Source: Loripinus fragilis (taxonomy: Eukaryota > Mollusca > Bivalvia > Lucinida > Lucinidae). Taken from it: 64,000 nucleotides of DNA. The notes below the pieces were generated by a model, which was given only the letters and a program-made list of their open reading frames with translations, had not been told where the DNA came from and made no database searches. Positions 21,298 through 33,324 of this stretch are shown in pieces. Every line of letters starts with the position of its first letter. Positions within the stretch are counted from its first letter, which is position 1. The stretch covers positions 29,918,120 to 29,982,119 of the forward strand of contig OZ026520.1 of assembly GCA_964019695.1 (NCBI GenBank), read 5' to 3'. Made by a program: the position numbers and the translations under genes.

Positions 21298-23092
21298 GTC
21301 GGTACAAACTTTAACCCTTTTCTTTCTGTAAATACTTTAAAATATGCTACAGAAATTTCTAAGTCTTAACTACTGATAGTTCCACTTCACAATTACAGTA
21401 TGAATTACAGTTTGTATTAAAGCCATTTAAAGGCATTAAAGGCAACTTGTGAAACCCATAGGTTTAGATCAACAAAATTTTTGAACGTAAAATTGTTAAT
21501 GGTTTCTTACCCATCAGTTTTTGGAAACGATGTTTTCTCAAAACATCTGTTTCCAATGGTATCATATACACAAAATACACACAAAATCCCCATACCATCG
21601 AACCCCCGTTCAACATTGCTACCCAGTCCGCTACCTAGACCGTTACAGCCTGTGTAAGTTGCTGGGAACCAAATGGCCTTAATGCAAACAACCCTTGTCC
21701 TGCTGCTAGACAAAAACAATATTGGTATTTTATTAGTTTGTTGCGGTTTTCAGCTCTGAAATGTAAACCCAATGGTCAGAAAAACGTTGTTGTGCTTGAA
21801 AACTTGATTATTGAAAGCTTACATATGATTGAAACAGAATTATAAGTTTATTTGTACATCAAACGGAGAGGGTCTCAACGGGGTACCTTAAAAATCAGTG
21901 TTTCGTTTGTTAAAATTACGCTTTAATCAGTTTAATTTAAGAGAAATCAGTGATAAAAAAAATTATTTTGTAATGCTGAATGTGCTTACTGGTAAAAATG
22001 AGTTTCATGAAGACGCTAATTGGTAAAAATTTGGGACAAATTCGCAAATCAGTAAACCCCATTGGATGCCTCAAACGAGCGTCAGAAAAACAATGCCTTA
22101 GCATGAGAAAACCTGCTCTTGTACGACGAAGAACCGTTTGCAATATCTATGATGCAGCCAGATATTGCAATTAAAAGCACAATATCTTGCAATCGTTTTT
22201 TATCATTATACTTTTTTTTGCTTTTAAACATTACGAGACGGACAATAAACGCAGCCCTGTCCTTTTGTCATAAACGTGAAGAAGACACGTTTTCTTGTGG
22301 ATTGCTAATGTTTTCCCGCCCTTTATGAACCTGACCTCCACTAAAATAGTTCTAAAAATATAGTGCGCTAGATATAAGTTTTTATGGACAGAATGATAGC
22401 AGTGGCGTTTGAAATTAAGTCAATTGCATGATAGATAGACACGAATAATAATAATAAAATAAATGCACCTTAACTTTCGTTTCGTTTCGCGCAACAATAT
22501 CATCATCGAGTTGATTTACACAAGTATTAGCTTTTCAAAAAAGCTGGCGGTTGTTTAGCCATATTATTGTATGTGTTCTTGCACACTGCATGCTTCCATT
22601 TTGAGCTTCTCGAGCATATCCATGTAGATTTGTTCTAAGATCTGATTATTAACGTTTCAACTGTAATTTTTTACCATTAAACACATGCTTCCAGCGAGTA
22701 TGTTGCTTGATCTTAAGCACACAACTTATGCATGGTATGTTATGGTAATGTATCTAGCATGAACGTTATTTGACAACATTGGACAGCCCGTTTTTCTAAA
22801 ACTGATGCCAGAAATCAAGGCCTAGTCTTATATACATAATGAAAGACTGAAACCATCAATAGTTGACTAAAAGTCGCGATAATCACTGTGTCTCAACTCG
22901 GACCAGGGTCCGAGGTCTCAACATTTGTTTTTCACTAACATATTGCAGAATCATATACCTCATCATGTTTTGAGGTGTCACTAGATGCTCCGGGAATGGA
23001 AAATGAACAATTGCATGAAAAAAACCTGTCCTTCGGGATTGGCTTTACTGTTGACTTGAAAATTTGGATATCGCAAGTGCATCTATCATACA
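21298..23092 (+). other. Intron 8, left part: mostly unique sequence
   Basis: It contains a partial M2 tail on the minus strand at ~21452-21560 (ggtttagatcaacaaaat, ttcttacccatcagttt). No exon-like or RNA-like sequence was found from 21560 to 23092. ORFs here are short and lack recognisable motifs. Confidence 0.6.
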
Positions 23093-23411
23093 CATGCGCG
23101 GATCTAGAGGGGTATGGGGGCCCGGACCACCTGGAAAATCACAAATTCTATAGGTCTCAATTGAAATTAGCATTTGGACCCCACACCCCCTGGAAAAATT
23201 TGGACCCCCTCCCCTGAAAAATGATAGACCCCCACTGGAACCTTAAAAAATTATAGTTTTCCTTAAAATAAATTATTGGACCCCTCTGTAAAATTGTAAA
23301 AGGCTGATGCCTAAGAAAACGTTATCAGAGTGTTTTTTCTCTGTCAGTTGAGCCTGGAGCCCCCTACCCCCCCCCCCCCCCCCCCATGACCAAAATTCCT
23401 GGATCCGCGCA
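23093..23411. mobile_element. MITE family M6 copy
   Basis: The inverted ends are catgcgcggatct and cctggatccgcgcaag. The interior has gggggcccggaccacc and ttggaccccctcccctg. A run of more than 15 C lies at ~23370-23386 near the right end. Confidence 0.68.
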
Positions 23412-23753
23412 AGATACTACCGTAAAGTCAACAGTGTTGGATGCACAGGCTCATCTTTGCCTACTAGCGTCTAATGCTCTTCATGTCGTTAAGAAAAAAA
23501 GTGAATTTCCGGTGCGATTTTTCGGTTTTGTGACAGTGTATCGAGGCCTTTTATGCACCCACTGGAAATTTAAAAAAAGGAGTTCTGGCTGTCGCCCGCC
23601 ATCTGATAAAATTGTGGGGCATTGATAGTTTGAATTTGTAAAGTAAATTTCAGAGATCCAAAACAATTTATATTACATGTTTGCGAACGTGTACGCGATC
23701 GCAATGAGCGAAAGTGATGAGTTTACAGAAATTGTCTTTTCATGCTAGATAGC

Positions 23754-24017
23754 TCATGGGCGGATCCAGAGGGGGACAGACCCCACCCCTGAAAATAGGG
23801 TTTCTTAGCATACTGGTCCGGTTCCCTTTAAAATCACAAAGCTACCAAGCCAGCATTCGATGTTGGGCCATCAGCGGCACGCCAGCGAAACGCCATTTAA
23901 ATGGTGTTTCGCTGGCGGGCCAATGATGACCCGCATATAGTGGTGTTTGGATCCTCTCTCCAATCATCAATTAAAAAAAAGTTGTCAAAGTTGGACCCCT
24001 TTCTGGATCCGCGCATG
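23754..24017. mobile_element. MITE family M6 copy with nested M4 palindrome
   Basis: The ends are catgggcggatccag and ctggatccgcgcatg. At 23843-23938 an inserted palindrome (gccagcgaaacgccattt / aaatggtgtttcgctggc, flanked by ggcc) matches the M4 copies at 40066 and 41015. Confidence 0.7.
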
Positions 24018-26350
24018 CAGCTGAGCAATTATGTTTTATGTGCGAAGTCCGCTTTTATGTGCCAATGCACCACGTGCTACCCAACTCTTAAAACAGCACG
24101 TGGCATGAAAGCGGTGGATTTGATCTTCATGTCTGCAGCTGATATTATTAGCAGACAGGTTTGACCCAGACCAGGCCCGACAAAATGTTTAATGTTTGTA
24201 TTCATAACAAAGGCGCTGATAAGAATGTGCGGTACCCAGGCTAATCTGCGACTTTGTTGGTCTCATACAACAAAGTCGGGGTAAAACATCTACAGACGTG
24301 TGGTAAGGATGTTTGCAAATTCTGATATGTATGTCACCGCGGATGATCTCAAGGTCTTTTGCTGTTTTCATTAAGATGGATGTTATAAAGACCTTCCAAT
24401 TTTCTGTAAAAAAACTAAATGGAAGGAAAATCCATCCATATTGGAAGACTTTTCCTTCCAAAAAGGACACACGGTCTGACTGTTCATGAAAACTAATATA
24501 TTGAAAGTCGGGATACATACATCAATAGATGTGTGGTGGTTAAAATAAAGCGAATTCTTCCTGTTTTCAAATTCACAGCCACCTAGTGGGGCTATTATCC
24601 TAAATTAATGAACGTACCTTCATCTACATTCCTTCTATGCTCGCAGTTAAGCCTGAAGGCGCTGACGATTTTCCGCAGATGCACAGGCTCGTCTGAGCCT
24701 TCGCTGCTCGCATATGCGATAGGTACCATAATCTCATGAACTGGCTTATTTCATGGAAATGCCATTCATCAAGACCTAGAATCATGATACAATCAAATTA
24801 TACTCGGTTTGTGCGTCTGTGCGTACACTATCTCGGTAATCATGAACTCTCAGGACCTTCCGTATGTACAGCAAGACACGCCACGATCGGCTAAACAATT
24901 ATTTATTTGAACCTAGGAAAAGCCGTTATTACTAGGCCTACATTTATTGAGTTATTTACGCTCAGAAAACCGAAATTGATATTCAACTATATAAAACAAA
25001 ACGTACGTAAATATCTAGAATTTGATTTGGTCTGAGCATGCTGAGTCTTCATCCACTTCAAACTTTATGTTAGTGAGCAGCGGGACCCTGATGAGATTGC
25101 GCAAACGCACATGCTCTCCTGTGCCTTGTCATAAGTAGGCTACCAGCAGGCTATTTACGAAATATTCTGGTACCAGTTTATATGAGGCACCGCGCAAGTT
25201 GATTTCGTGTCGGGCCCGAGCTGCACAAGTATAAAAATGTTTTCCGGGTCGCACGCGGCTTGGGTGTCCGATTATAAAAGATATATGACACAGAAGTAAA
25301 ATGTAACTATCCATTATTCTAAGGACACTTTTTGTAATGACCGTACAGAATATATCTCCGACGCATCGGCGACATAGGTCGTGTAAATTAGCATTCGCTC
25401 GATTTTCAGAAAACAAATTTTAATGTTATTAACATGCGACGTCAATGCTGGATTTACGTTAGCGACCGAAGTCGTTAGATTGACAGACGAAAAGGTATGT
25501 TTGGTGTAAGCACGCGAAAGTTAACAGGAACAAATCGTTGACAGCCACGCTGATTAAAAACAAGCACCAATGAAGGAAAATATCGTTGTGTACGAAACTA
25601 ATAGAATTGCAAATAAAAATGACTAGTGTACGAACTCATACATGACATTTAACGAACTATTCGAGTGTACGAACTAATACAAGATTTACCGTATTATAAA
25701 ATCCAACTAACTAGGATTCCTTGGGATAATATATTAAGATAGATTCCCAGCAAGGATGAAATAGAAAATGACTTGGTGACTAGCCTTGACAGGAACTCTT
25801 ATGTTTGTTCTTTGATGTGCTGATGGTACTTTAACAAGCAGAAATAGGGTCTCTTATTCCATTCGTTCTGATTTGTTCTATGTATTTTATAGAGGGTCTT
25901 ACACAAGTTATCATTTCATAACAAGGTGGTAGAGTGGGGCATTTTATTTTCGGCTGAAGGTTTCTGAGAGATGGTTCCTTTATTGTTGGCAGGATTAAAT
26001 TTACTTGTCAAACTTTGTAGAGGGATGGGGGCCAGGAAGTATATTCTTTTCTTTGCGTTCCTCTGTGGGAGGAGTCTGACTAGACTGAATAATGATGACC
26101 AAATACTTAAAGCTTAAGTCAATCAGTTTAGACAGCCTTAGGTTAGTTTAAAAAAATGATTTGAAATGGGCACAAATGGAAGATTCTCTCATCATATGAA
26201 CTATTGCGAAATTAACACCTCCAAAGCTGGTTTATTTCAAAGAAAATTTACTTTGTTATTAACATAACTTCTTTGTATCAAAATTATGCAACCTGTGGCC
26301 ATAACATTATTTTTTCATTTGATGTTACTGTTATTCAGTGGAATATATCA
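24018..26350 (+). other. Intron 8, middle part
   Basis: It holds diverged M3 fragments near 24190-24290 and 24650-24735 (cagatgcacaggctcgtctg) and a hairpin near 24340-24450 (aagaccttccaattttctg / gaaaatccatccatattgg). From ~24740 to 26350 I see no repeat family or exon. Confidence 0.55.
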
Positions 26351-26357
26351 TGTCAAA

Positions 26358-26516
26358 AAGGGAGCGCAGAGGCTCAGTGGTAGAGTGCTTGACTCGAGAC
26401 TGAGGGTTCAAGATTCACCGGCGTCACTGCGTCGTGGTCCTTGAGCAAGACGCATTTATCCTAGCTTAGTGCTGGTTCAACCAAGGAAGACCCGTCCCTG
26501 TTTAACTGAAATATTA
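26358..26516 (+). mobile_element. SINE S1 copy
   Basis: Head ggctcagtggtagagtgctt; body gtggtccttgagcaagac, cttagtgctggttcaacc and gaagacccgtccctg; tail aactgaaatatt. The B-box region is damaged (gggttcaagattc). Confidence 0.78.
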
Positions 26517-26517
26517 T

Positions 26518-26698
26518 TCTAATCAAGATATAACAAGGAGATAAAGCAAAGATAAGGACTCAACAGTAAATAAATCTGAATACTGGAGCAAAAGAAATCC
26601 AACAGGTAAACCCTAGTGGGCCCGACAAACAGCCAAAGTATCAGGGCCCTATCATCTCATCAATAGATAAGTCTTTAAGTCGGAACCATCATAGAGTC
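26518..26698 (-). mobile_element. RT-element 3' tail fragment (copy 3)
   Basis: aatcaagatataacaaggag, ggagcaaaagaaatccaac and catcaatagataagtcttta match the tails at 18770 and 38445. It shows the uninterrupted gataag site. Confidence 0.75.
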
Positions 26699-26779
26699 TC
26701 TTTGACTCTAAACACTCTTAAACACTCTTTGAAGTAAAGCAATAACTTTTTTTAAAATTTCTCATGAAATGATCACTTC

Positions 26780-27660
26780 TGTAAGAGCCACTATGTATGA
26801 CATGATGTTATCTACTGAATAACAGTAATGTGATATGATAGTTAAATTTATGTATAGATTGTATGAATGTTTCTAGTCATTTCATATAGGTCTGAAATAA
26901 TGTATAGTCAATGTGTCTTTGCATATAGTTCTGAAGTAGATAATTGCATCCATCAAGCGTCACATCATTGTGTCCTAAGATAACCATTGGTAGCACATGG
27001 ATTAGAATTTTTCTCAGCAAAGTGTATGTTCATTATAGATAAGTATATTTTGCATATGCCAAGTAAAGGAAATGTGTGAAAATGCTTTATTCACATTTGC
27101 ACAAACTCTATGCAATAATCTTTTGTGCAAGATCTACTTTGTATAACATGATGTTATCTACTGAATAACAGTACTGCCATACGATAGTTGAGTTTATGTA
27201 TATATTGTATACATGTTACTAGTCATTGTATGTAGGTCTGAGGTAACGCATGTATTGTCATTGTGTCATTGCATATAGTTTTGAAGTCCAGAATAATTTC
27301 ACCCACCGAGAGTCACAGCCTTGTTTCCTAAAATAAACATTGGTAGCACAATGAGTTAATTTTTTAAAAAACAAAGTGCATGTTTGTTAAAGATATGTAT
27401 ATGCAGTGGCTCAGTGGTAGAGTGCTTGACTCGAGATGAAGGGGCCAAGACTCGAGCCTCAACAGCGTCACTGCACTGTGTCCTTGCGCAAGACACATTT
27501 ATCCTTGCTTAGTACTGGTTTCAACCCTTACTAACCCTTTATAACTGAAAGATTGTTGATGGGACGTAAAGAATCAAATCAAACAAAAAACCAAACAGTA
27601 TATTTTGCAGAAGCATGTGAAAATGCTTTATTTGCTTTTTGACAAACTCCATATTATGTT
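26780..27660. repeat. Tandem duplication, ~346-bp period, second copy hit by a SINE
   Basis: catgatgttatctactgaat occurs at ~26800 and ~27147, followed in both by similar text to gaaaatgctttatt. The second copy is interrupted at 27403-27597. Confidence 0.72.
27403..27597 (+). mobile_element. SINE S1, near full length, 6-bp TSD
   Basis: Head gcagtggctcagtggtagag; body gtgtccttgcgcaagaca and cttagtactggtttcaac; tail gattgttgatgggacgtaa and an (aaatcaa)n run. gtatat flanks it (27397-27402, 27598-27603). Confidence 0.8.
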
Positions 27661-27867
27661 TGATCTGTAAGAAGTCTAAATAGTCGCTGAAACCAGATAT
27701 TATATTGTTTAAAAATTTTGTCAACAAATTGCTTGCAAATTTACAATTTGCTGTTGCTTGTACCTTTGCTATTTGAGCATACTCTGTGCCATTATGAACA
27801 AAACTCAACCTGGTGGTTGTAAGAATATTACAAATTACAAATGCTGACTTGGGTATAATTCAAGGAA

Positions 27868-29780
27868 TAAGGTGACATGAGATTTCCTGTGACCGGCAAA
27901 GGTTCGGGTCAAGTCTGATCAGAGCCTTTGTGCTAGTAGCCAATACCACAACTGGTCCTGACAGCAAACTCCATTTAACTCTCCATTTAACTGCTATTGC
28001 TTGTAGCAAACTTGCATATTTAGAATAGGAGCTTAAAATTGGATCAAGTGTGATGTTTTTCAATTATCATCGATTATTACCAAAAACACAATCAAACGAA
28101 GTTTTTGATTGATCATCGATTATAATTGGTGATTATAATTGATCATCGATGCAACGCTTAAGTTTACACTTGTCAAAATGCCACATTTTTGGAAATCACA
28201 TGTCATGGCTCTTTTTTTGCTCTTTTTTATTTTGAAGTGCTTTTTTTTACTTTTTATTGTCAATGTTCTTATTGAAACCTAAGTTTACCATCTATAAATC
28301 TTCTTTTTATATCTATACTATATGCCAGATATACACAGTTAATATTGCCAAAGAGCTACATGCATCAGGGGGGGGTGCTATTTTGGCCCACATATGGGCT
28401 AAAAATGCTTTTCACCATTTTGTTCTTATTGGTTTATTTGAACAATATACCAAGTTTAAAAGTAAAACTTTTAAATTGACGTTTAACTTTGCTATGGTTA
28501 CCAAAAACGGACATCAAAATGGGCTAAAAATGGAAAAGCGAACATTTTGGAACAAATTTGAGACATTTGACAGAGAAATTAACGTAAACTCAAACAAGAT
28601 ATTTTACCAGGTGATAAAAATTATCAGAACACATAACGTATTAAAAGTTGTTTAGGTATGTAGCTATGCTGATATCTAATAATCTCTGACAAAGTTGGAG
28701 GGATATAGTTTTGGCGTCGTCCGTCCGTCGCATTTTTGTCCATCCACATCTCAGAACTACTGGTCAGATTTGATACATATTTGGTACACAATAAGTATCA
28801 AGTACTCTGATATCCTATAAGTTTCGTCAAAATCGACCCTTAAAACTTTAGTTATTGCCCTTGTTGGAATTTTAGGCAATTATAATGCAAGTCTATTTTA
28901 GCAAAATGTTAACGGGTTGCTCCACTGAACAAAATGTTATCAAGAGCTAGGCAAAAGGAAATGGCTATAAACCACCTTTCCCTAACCATTGTTTCCTGTT
29001 TGCAATATTTCATCACATTACCCTCAAAATAGGGCAACAATGATCCGAATGGAAAATCTAAGAAGAAATCTAAACTTCTTAACCAGTAATCCAAACTCTT
29101 AAAATAATTTCAGTGATGTATTCGGCATAATGCCCTCTGCTAAATATGGGCAAAAGGTTTGGTACCAGTAAAATGCATTTAAGCCCCCCGGTGGCTTAGG
29201 CTGCTGTCCGTTCTAAGGCGGTGGTTCTGTTGTTGATGACTTTTTGTTTATTGTTACTCCCATTGTGGGAGTCTGTAATTGTTCTATGTTTTGTTGTACG
29301 TTACTTTATGTCCATTCTAGTATTATAATCATCTTGATGGGGAAGAGAGAGAGAGCTGGTTGCTTTGCTTAATTTGTCTTCCTGGTGTCTTGTGATGGTT
29401 GAGCAGCTCTTCCTCCCGGTACCATGGGGCTGTCTGTGGTTTGTGATTGTGGTATTTCCTGATCATACTCACTTACTATTTTTGATCCTACATAACAAAA
29501 TGGCCACCAGAGCTTAAAAGTGAAATAGGGTTTAAAGACATACCAGCCCATGTTTGAAATGATAAGATTGATATTTTGTCGCATGCCCCTTCAAAATTCT
29601 GTTATGCTAAAACTAAAAACTAAAAATAGAAATCATATCAAACTTTTCCTTCATCATTGGTCAGAAAAATATACAATATACAAATTCAAATATTCCTAAA
29701 ATATCATCTACAAAAATGCACTCTGCTTAGCCTACAAGAACTAAAATCACAAGACATCGTTTCCATCAGTACTCTCAGTG
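27868..29780 (+). other. Intron 8, right-middle part
   Basis: It holds M3 fragments near 27868-27960 and 28160-28212 with clustered atcatcgat motifs between them (28055-28150), and a satellite-like stretch near 28690-28900 (gtccgtccgtcgcatttttg, agatttgatacatatttgg). The 132-residue ORF at 28257 has no recognisable domain and is probably chance. Nothing else was seen. Confidence 0.5.
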
Positions 29781-29783
29781 CTT

Positions 29784-29884
29784 TGATTTCATATGTTTTG
29801 GATGCTCAAAAGAACCATCTCATTGAGATGGTTCTTTTGAGTTCACACAACATATTTTTTGGTTGAGAAATAAGAAAATTATCC
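29784..29884. mobile_element. MITE family M2 core
   Basis: atgttttggatgctcaaaag, aaccatctcattgagatggtt (an inverted repeat) and ggttgagaaataagaaaatt. Confidence 0.68.
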
Positions 29885-29925
29885 TGGGACATTTTGGAAG
29901 TTATTTAAGCTGTTCATAATGTACA

Positions 29926-30038
29926 CATAGTTCTCTATACCGGGTGTTCTGACCCAGTGAGCGGGTCTTAGACTGCTACATACTGATTTTATTTAGCTTC
30001 TTGACTACTGGGCAAGAGCACCTGTTATACAGAACTAT
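29926..30038. repeat. Inverted-repeat element
   Basis: The left arm acatagttctctataccggg, gtgttctgacccagt pairs with the right arm actgggcaagagcacc, tgttatacagaactatg. Confidence 0.72.
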
Positions 30039-30567
30039 GCATGCAGTATGAAAAGCTTGAACAACTTTCAAAATGCTCTGCCCTCAGATTTCAACTTTGT
30101 GCACATTAAAGAACTGGTATTTTGTATTTTATCGAAAGTAAGCATAAATTCCAGAACATAAACAAAAAAACTTTCATCCTCTCTTTCAGGGAAAAAATCA
30201 CCTTTTTGGCATTAATCTGGCACTGAAGTGATTATCACTCAACCCTGATAAATCTTGTTACGCAGATACACAGCTGGCTTTATAAGTGACAATAATAAGT
30301 AATGAATATTTTCAGATGTAAAATATTGACCAAAATACATGTATTACTCTTTTTAACAGCTAGGTTTCACAACTCTGTGCTCTCATCGACTGCAACCAAC
30401 ATGTGATGACTGCCCTGTTTGAGTGAGTGGTTCTCTAGCATGTTTACTATAGGTACATGTAAGCTCATAACAGTGAACACCAAATCTGTGCTCAGTCGAT
30501 GAGCAAGTTTTGCACTGAATCGATGCAAGAAATGTTTTAATGATAAACCATACTAATATCATTAATG

Positions 30568-30806
30568 AGCCAGTGTATGAGATTTCCAACAATTTGGTAT
30601 ATGCGATCAGCAAAGCCTCAGATCAGCCTGCACATATGCACACTCTGATCAGAGCTTTTGCTAGTTGCATGAATATTCTATGATTGTTAAGCTACTGACT
30701 GAACACTTTTTGGAGTTTCTAAGCTTAAAAGGAGGTTGTAGAGGCTCGTCTCAGTCTACACATGTCAAAATGACACATTGTTGGAAATCACATGTCGTGG
30801 CTCATT
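30568..30806. mobile_element. MITE family M3 copy abutting exon 9
   Basis: It opens gccagtgtatgagatttcc and closes cattgttggaaatcacatgt, cgtggctc. The interior has gcctcagatcagcctgcaca, gattgttaagctactgactg and aaaaggaggttgtagaggc. Only tttatctttaacag separates it from exon 9. Confidence 0.76.
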
Positions 30807-30818
30807 TATCTTTAACAG

Positions 30819-31008
30819 ATACCAATGAATTCTGGCAACTGCTCTTGTGAGCCTGGCTGGGCAGGTGTGAGCTGTGACTCTGAGTGCTCAGAACATGGTA
30901 AAATAGAGGATGGTGCTTGTGTATGTGACTATGAAACTGGCTGGAAGGGACCACTGTGTGATGTTCCAGGCTGCCCAGGACTCTTTGGCATAGACTGTAG
31001 CGGCAGAG
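30819..31008 (+). CDS. Exon 9: EGF-like modules
   Basis: Acceptor tctttaacag ends at 30818 and donor gtattg starts at 31009; phase 0 in, phase 1 out. Joined to exon 8 it reads CVHGTQ-IPMNSGNCSC, matching CTHGVQTPMDSGICVC in exon 11 and so confirming the join across a 9.5-kb intron. It continues CEPGWAGVSCDSECSEHG, CVCDYETGWKGPLC and CPGLFGIDCSGRG. A MITE ends ~13 bp before the acceptor. Confidence 0.9.
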
Positions 31009-31142
31009 GTATTGTAAAACCGACACATTGGCTATATTTAGTGTTTTTTTTATTTGATGGGGCTCACAAACATTCAAATATGTGCCCAGATGAAAAAAAA
31101 TTTCTTAAAATATATCTCATTGATATGATTCAGATTAACATC

Positions 31143-31262
31143 ACTCAATAAAAAAATGTTTTTCTCATTTTTCAACCAGAGAATATGTTGTGGGTAATGT
31201 AAAGAAGAAAAGAATCTTCTCAATGAGACGGTTCTTTTGAGCATCCAAAACAGATGTTTATA
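31143..31262 (+). mobile_element. MITE family M2 copy
   Basis: It has catcactcaataaaaaaatg, atgttgtgggtaatgtaaag, ctcaatgagacggttctttt and gagcatccaaaacagatg. Confidence 0.66.
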
Positions 31263-31367
31263 CTGCTAGGGTATTTAGGAAAGAATCTGTAATTTAAAAA
31301 ATTACCTAGCATGCAAAGATTTAACACTTGAATGATGCTTAGTTTTAATTCATCATTATTTTTTAAA

Positions 31368-31536
31368 TTGTTGTCGTCTACTGACTTTTTTTTTCAAAAT
31401 TAAATTTCTCTAAAAATTCTTTCAAGAAATCTATCAGAGTGTCAAATAGTTAGGATCCAGATGAGGATCGACATTCTGTCGGTCCTGATCTAGATCCAGA
31501 CTGTTTGCAAAGGTTGTGGGCAGATGACAAAAGTGG
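31368..31536 (-). mobile_element. MITE family M1 copy, reversed
   Basis: It reads ttgtcgtctactgact, ttctttcaagaaatctatc, gacattctgtcggtcctgat and ttgcaaaggttgtgggca. Confidence 0.68.
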
Positions 31537-31607
31537 CCTTCCTCTTTCAAACCAAAGATGAATATCTGAAAATTTTTATGATTTATAAAAAGCCTCACTA
31601 TATGAAC

Positions 31608-31845
31608 TGCGGCATGAGATTTCCAACAATTTGACATTTTGACAAGTGTAGACTCAGACGAGCCTCTGCAGCCTCCTTTAAGGCTTAAAAACTCGAAATG
31701 GTGTTCAGTCAGTAGCTTAACAATCATAGAATACTCAAGCGACTAGCATAGGCTCTGATCAGACTGTGAGTATGCACAGGCTGATCTGAGGCTTTACTGG
31801 TCGAACATAGCATATTGTTGGAAATCTCATGCACTGGCTCATATT
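31608..31845. mobile_element. MITE family M3 copy
   Basis: It opens ggcatgagatttccaacaat and closes attgttggaaatctcatgca. The interior holds gtagactcagacgagcctct, aacaatcatagaatactcaa and gcacaggctgatctgaggc. Confidence 0.75.
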
Positions 31846-32025
31846 TGGGGTTCATATAATGAACTTTGTTATATGTGGGTCTAGTTATAAAGGGGCAATC
31901 TTTCAAAAAGAATTATATGAAAAAGAACATTTCATTGTCATTTTCCTACAATTCCTTTGGAAAATTTGAAGGTAAAATATTTGGGAGCCACAACATTACC
32001 GTGTTACTTCCAAATCTGTGTTAAC

Positions 32026-32230
32026 CCTTAAAGGGCCATCAATAATTTGCAGCAGACGACAATTTCAAATTTTGCTGCTTTTTCAAAAATAACAAATAAG
32101 GCATGATATTTCATGAAAATCGTCTGCTTGAAGACAGTTCTCACGAAATATCAAACATAATTTTTTCTAAAATTAAGAAAGATGTCGCAAAGTTTGTCAT
32201 CTTCTGCAGTTGTGATTGGCACTTTAAATA
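32026..32230. mobile_element. MITE family M5 palindromic copy
   Basis: The left end ccttaaagggccatcaata, gcagcagacgacaattt is the inverse of the right end tcttctgcagttgtgattgg, cactttaa. The centre has atttcatgaaaatcgtctg. Confidence 0.7.
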
Positions 32231-32754
32231 TTTACACTTTCAAAGCCTTGAATGAATCTTTAGATTTTTGCAACCTTTCATAGCATCATGAATGACACAA
32301 AATTTGATTGACAGCTGCCAAGCTCACTTGCCTGTGCAATTCGCTTTGAACATTGAATTCATTCTCCAGATGTGACACTGGTGTTGTGATTGACAGTGAG
32401 CCAGACCAGAGTCGCACATGCAAAACAAGCTTCTTGTTTGCTCCATTGGCTGTCCGTGTTCACACTGGCTGTTCCGCTTTTCCGTTTTACAGTCCAACAA
32501 AGCCTTTAATACGATCAAATATAAAATTGTTTTATCTCCTAAATTATAAATAATTTCTATACTTAAGTTATTCATAATAAAATGTAAATATAAGTAATAA
32601 ATTCAATTTTTGGAAGGTTCATGGAATGCTGAATACTTCAGGCTTCACTTACTTTGCAAGAGACCCAAAGTTTTCATGATTCCATGAACTTTCCAATAAT
32701 GGAAATCATTTCTTAAAGGGACTGTGCTGTATTTGATCATTTCTGTATTTCAAG

Positions 32755-32908
32755 GGGAGTGTACGAGTAGCACAGCTCATTGCAATTGTGAGGCTGCCTG
32801 GATGGGAATTGGATGTGAGGAGGCCAATTGTCCGGGAGATCCAGACTGTAACAAGGATCTTTGTCCTGAGTGTACCTGTGATGATTCTCTCGAATCTCCT
32901 GTCTGTAG
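32755..32908 (+). CDS. Exon 10: EGF-like module
   Basis: Acceptor tatttcaag ends at 32754 and donor gtaagt starts at 32909; phase 1 in, phase 2 out. It encodes GECTSSTAHCNCEAAW, CEEANCPGDPDCNKDLC and CTCDDSLESPVCR. The 3' 124 nt of the exon plus the donor and 43 nt of intron are tandemly repeated immediately downstream (period 167). Confidence 0.9.
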
Positions 32909-33121
32909 GTAAGTTCTAAAGTATGAGGCAGCAGACAACATTTTCCCTGCTATTGTGAGGCTGCCTGGATGGGAATTGGATGTGAGGAGGCCAATTGTCC
33001 GGGAGTTCCAGACTGTAACAAGGATCTTTATCCTGAGTGTACCTGTGATGATTCTCTGGAATCTCCTGTCTGTAGGTAAGTTCTAAAGTATGAGGTAGCA
33101 GACAACATTTTCCCTGCTATA
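32785..33121 (+). repeat. Tandem duplication (167 bp x2) of the exon 10 3' end plus donor
   Basis: attgtgaggctgcctggatg occurs at 32785 and 32952, and the donor tag|gtaagttctaaag at 32909 and 33076, exactly 167 bp apart. The second copy has a Cys codon changed to Tyr (tgt to tat) and an Asp to Val change. It has no in-frame acceptor, so it is read as a non-functional exon copy. Confidence 0.88.
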
Positions 33122-33257
33122 ACTCTTTGCCTCCTAATGTTGTCTGCTGATAACCCTTTCCACACAGACGAGGCCTGATAAACTATTTCACACTATGAAA
33201 GAGTTTTTCGAAACTGTTGATTTTTAAAGCAAAATAGTCAAACTAGGAAAAGGTAGT
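33113..33257 (+). mobile_element. MITE family M1 copy, degenerate
   Basis: It has aactctttgcctcctaatgt, gtctgctgataacccttt and gagtttttcgaaactgttg, with the distal part decayed. Confidence 0.55.
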
Positions 33258-33324
33258 GTTGTATTATACTGACCTGTACATATCGAATATTGTAAAACAG
33301 CATATGATAACAGAGTTGCACCTC

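Noticed and set aside
28257..28655. 132-residue + strand ORF
   Set aside because: AT-rich, no domain, no splice-compatible join to the EGF gene, inside an intron. Probably chance.
32952..33075. A second, alternative exon 10
   Set aside because: The only AG upstream gives a ~50-nt intron and the wrong frame, and a conserved Cys codon is lost. Treated as a degenerate duplicate.
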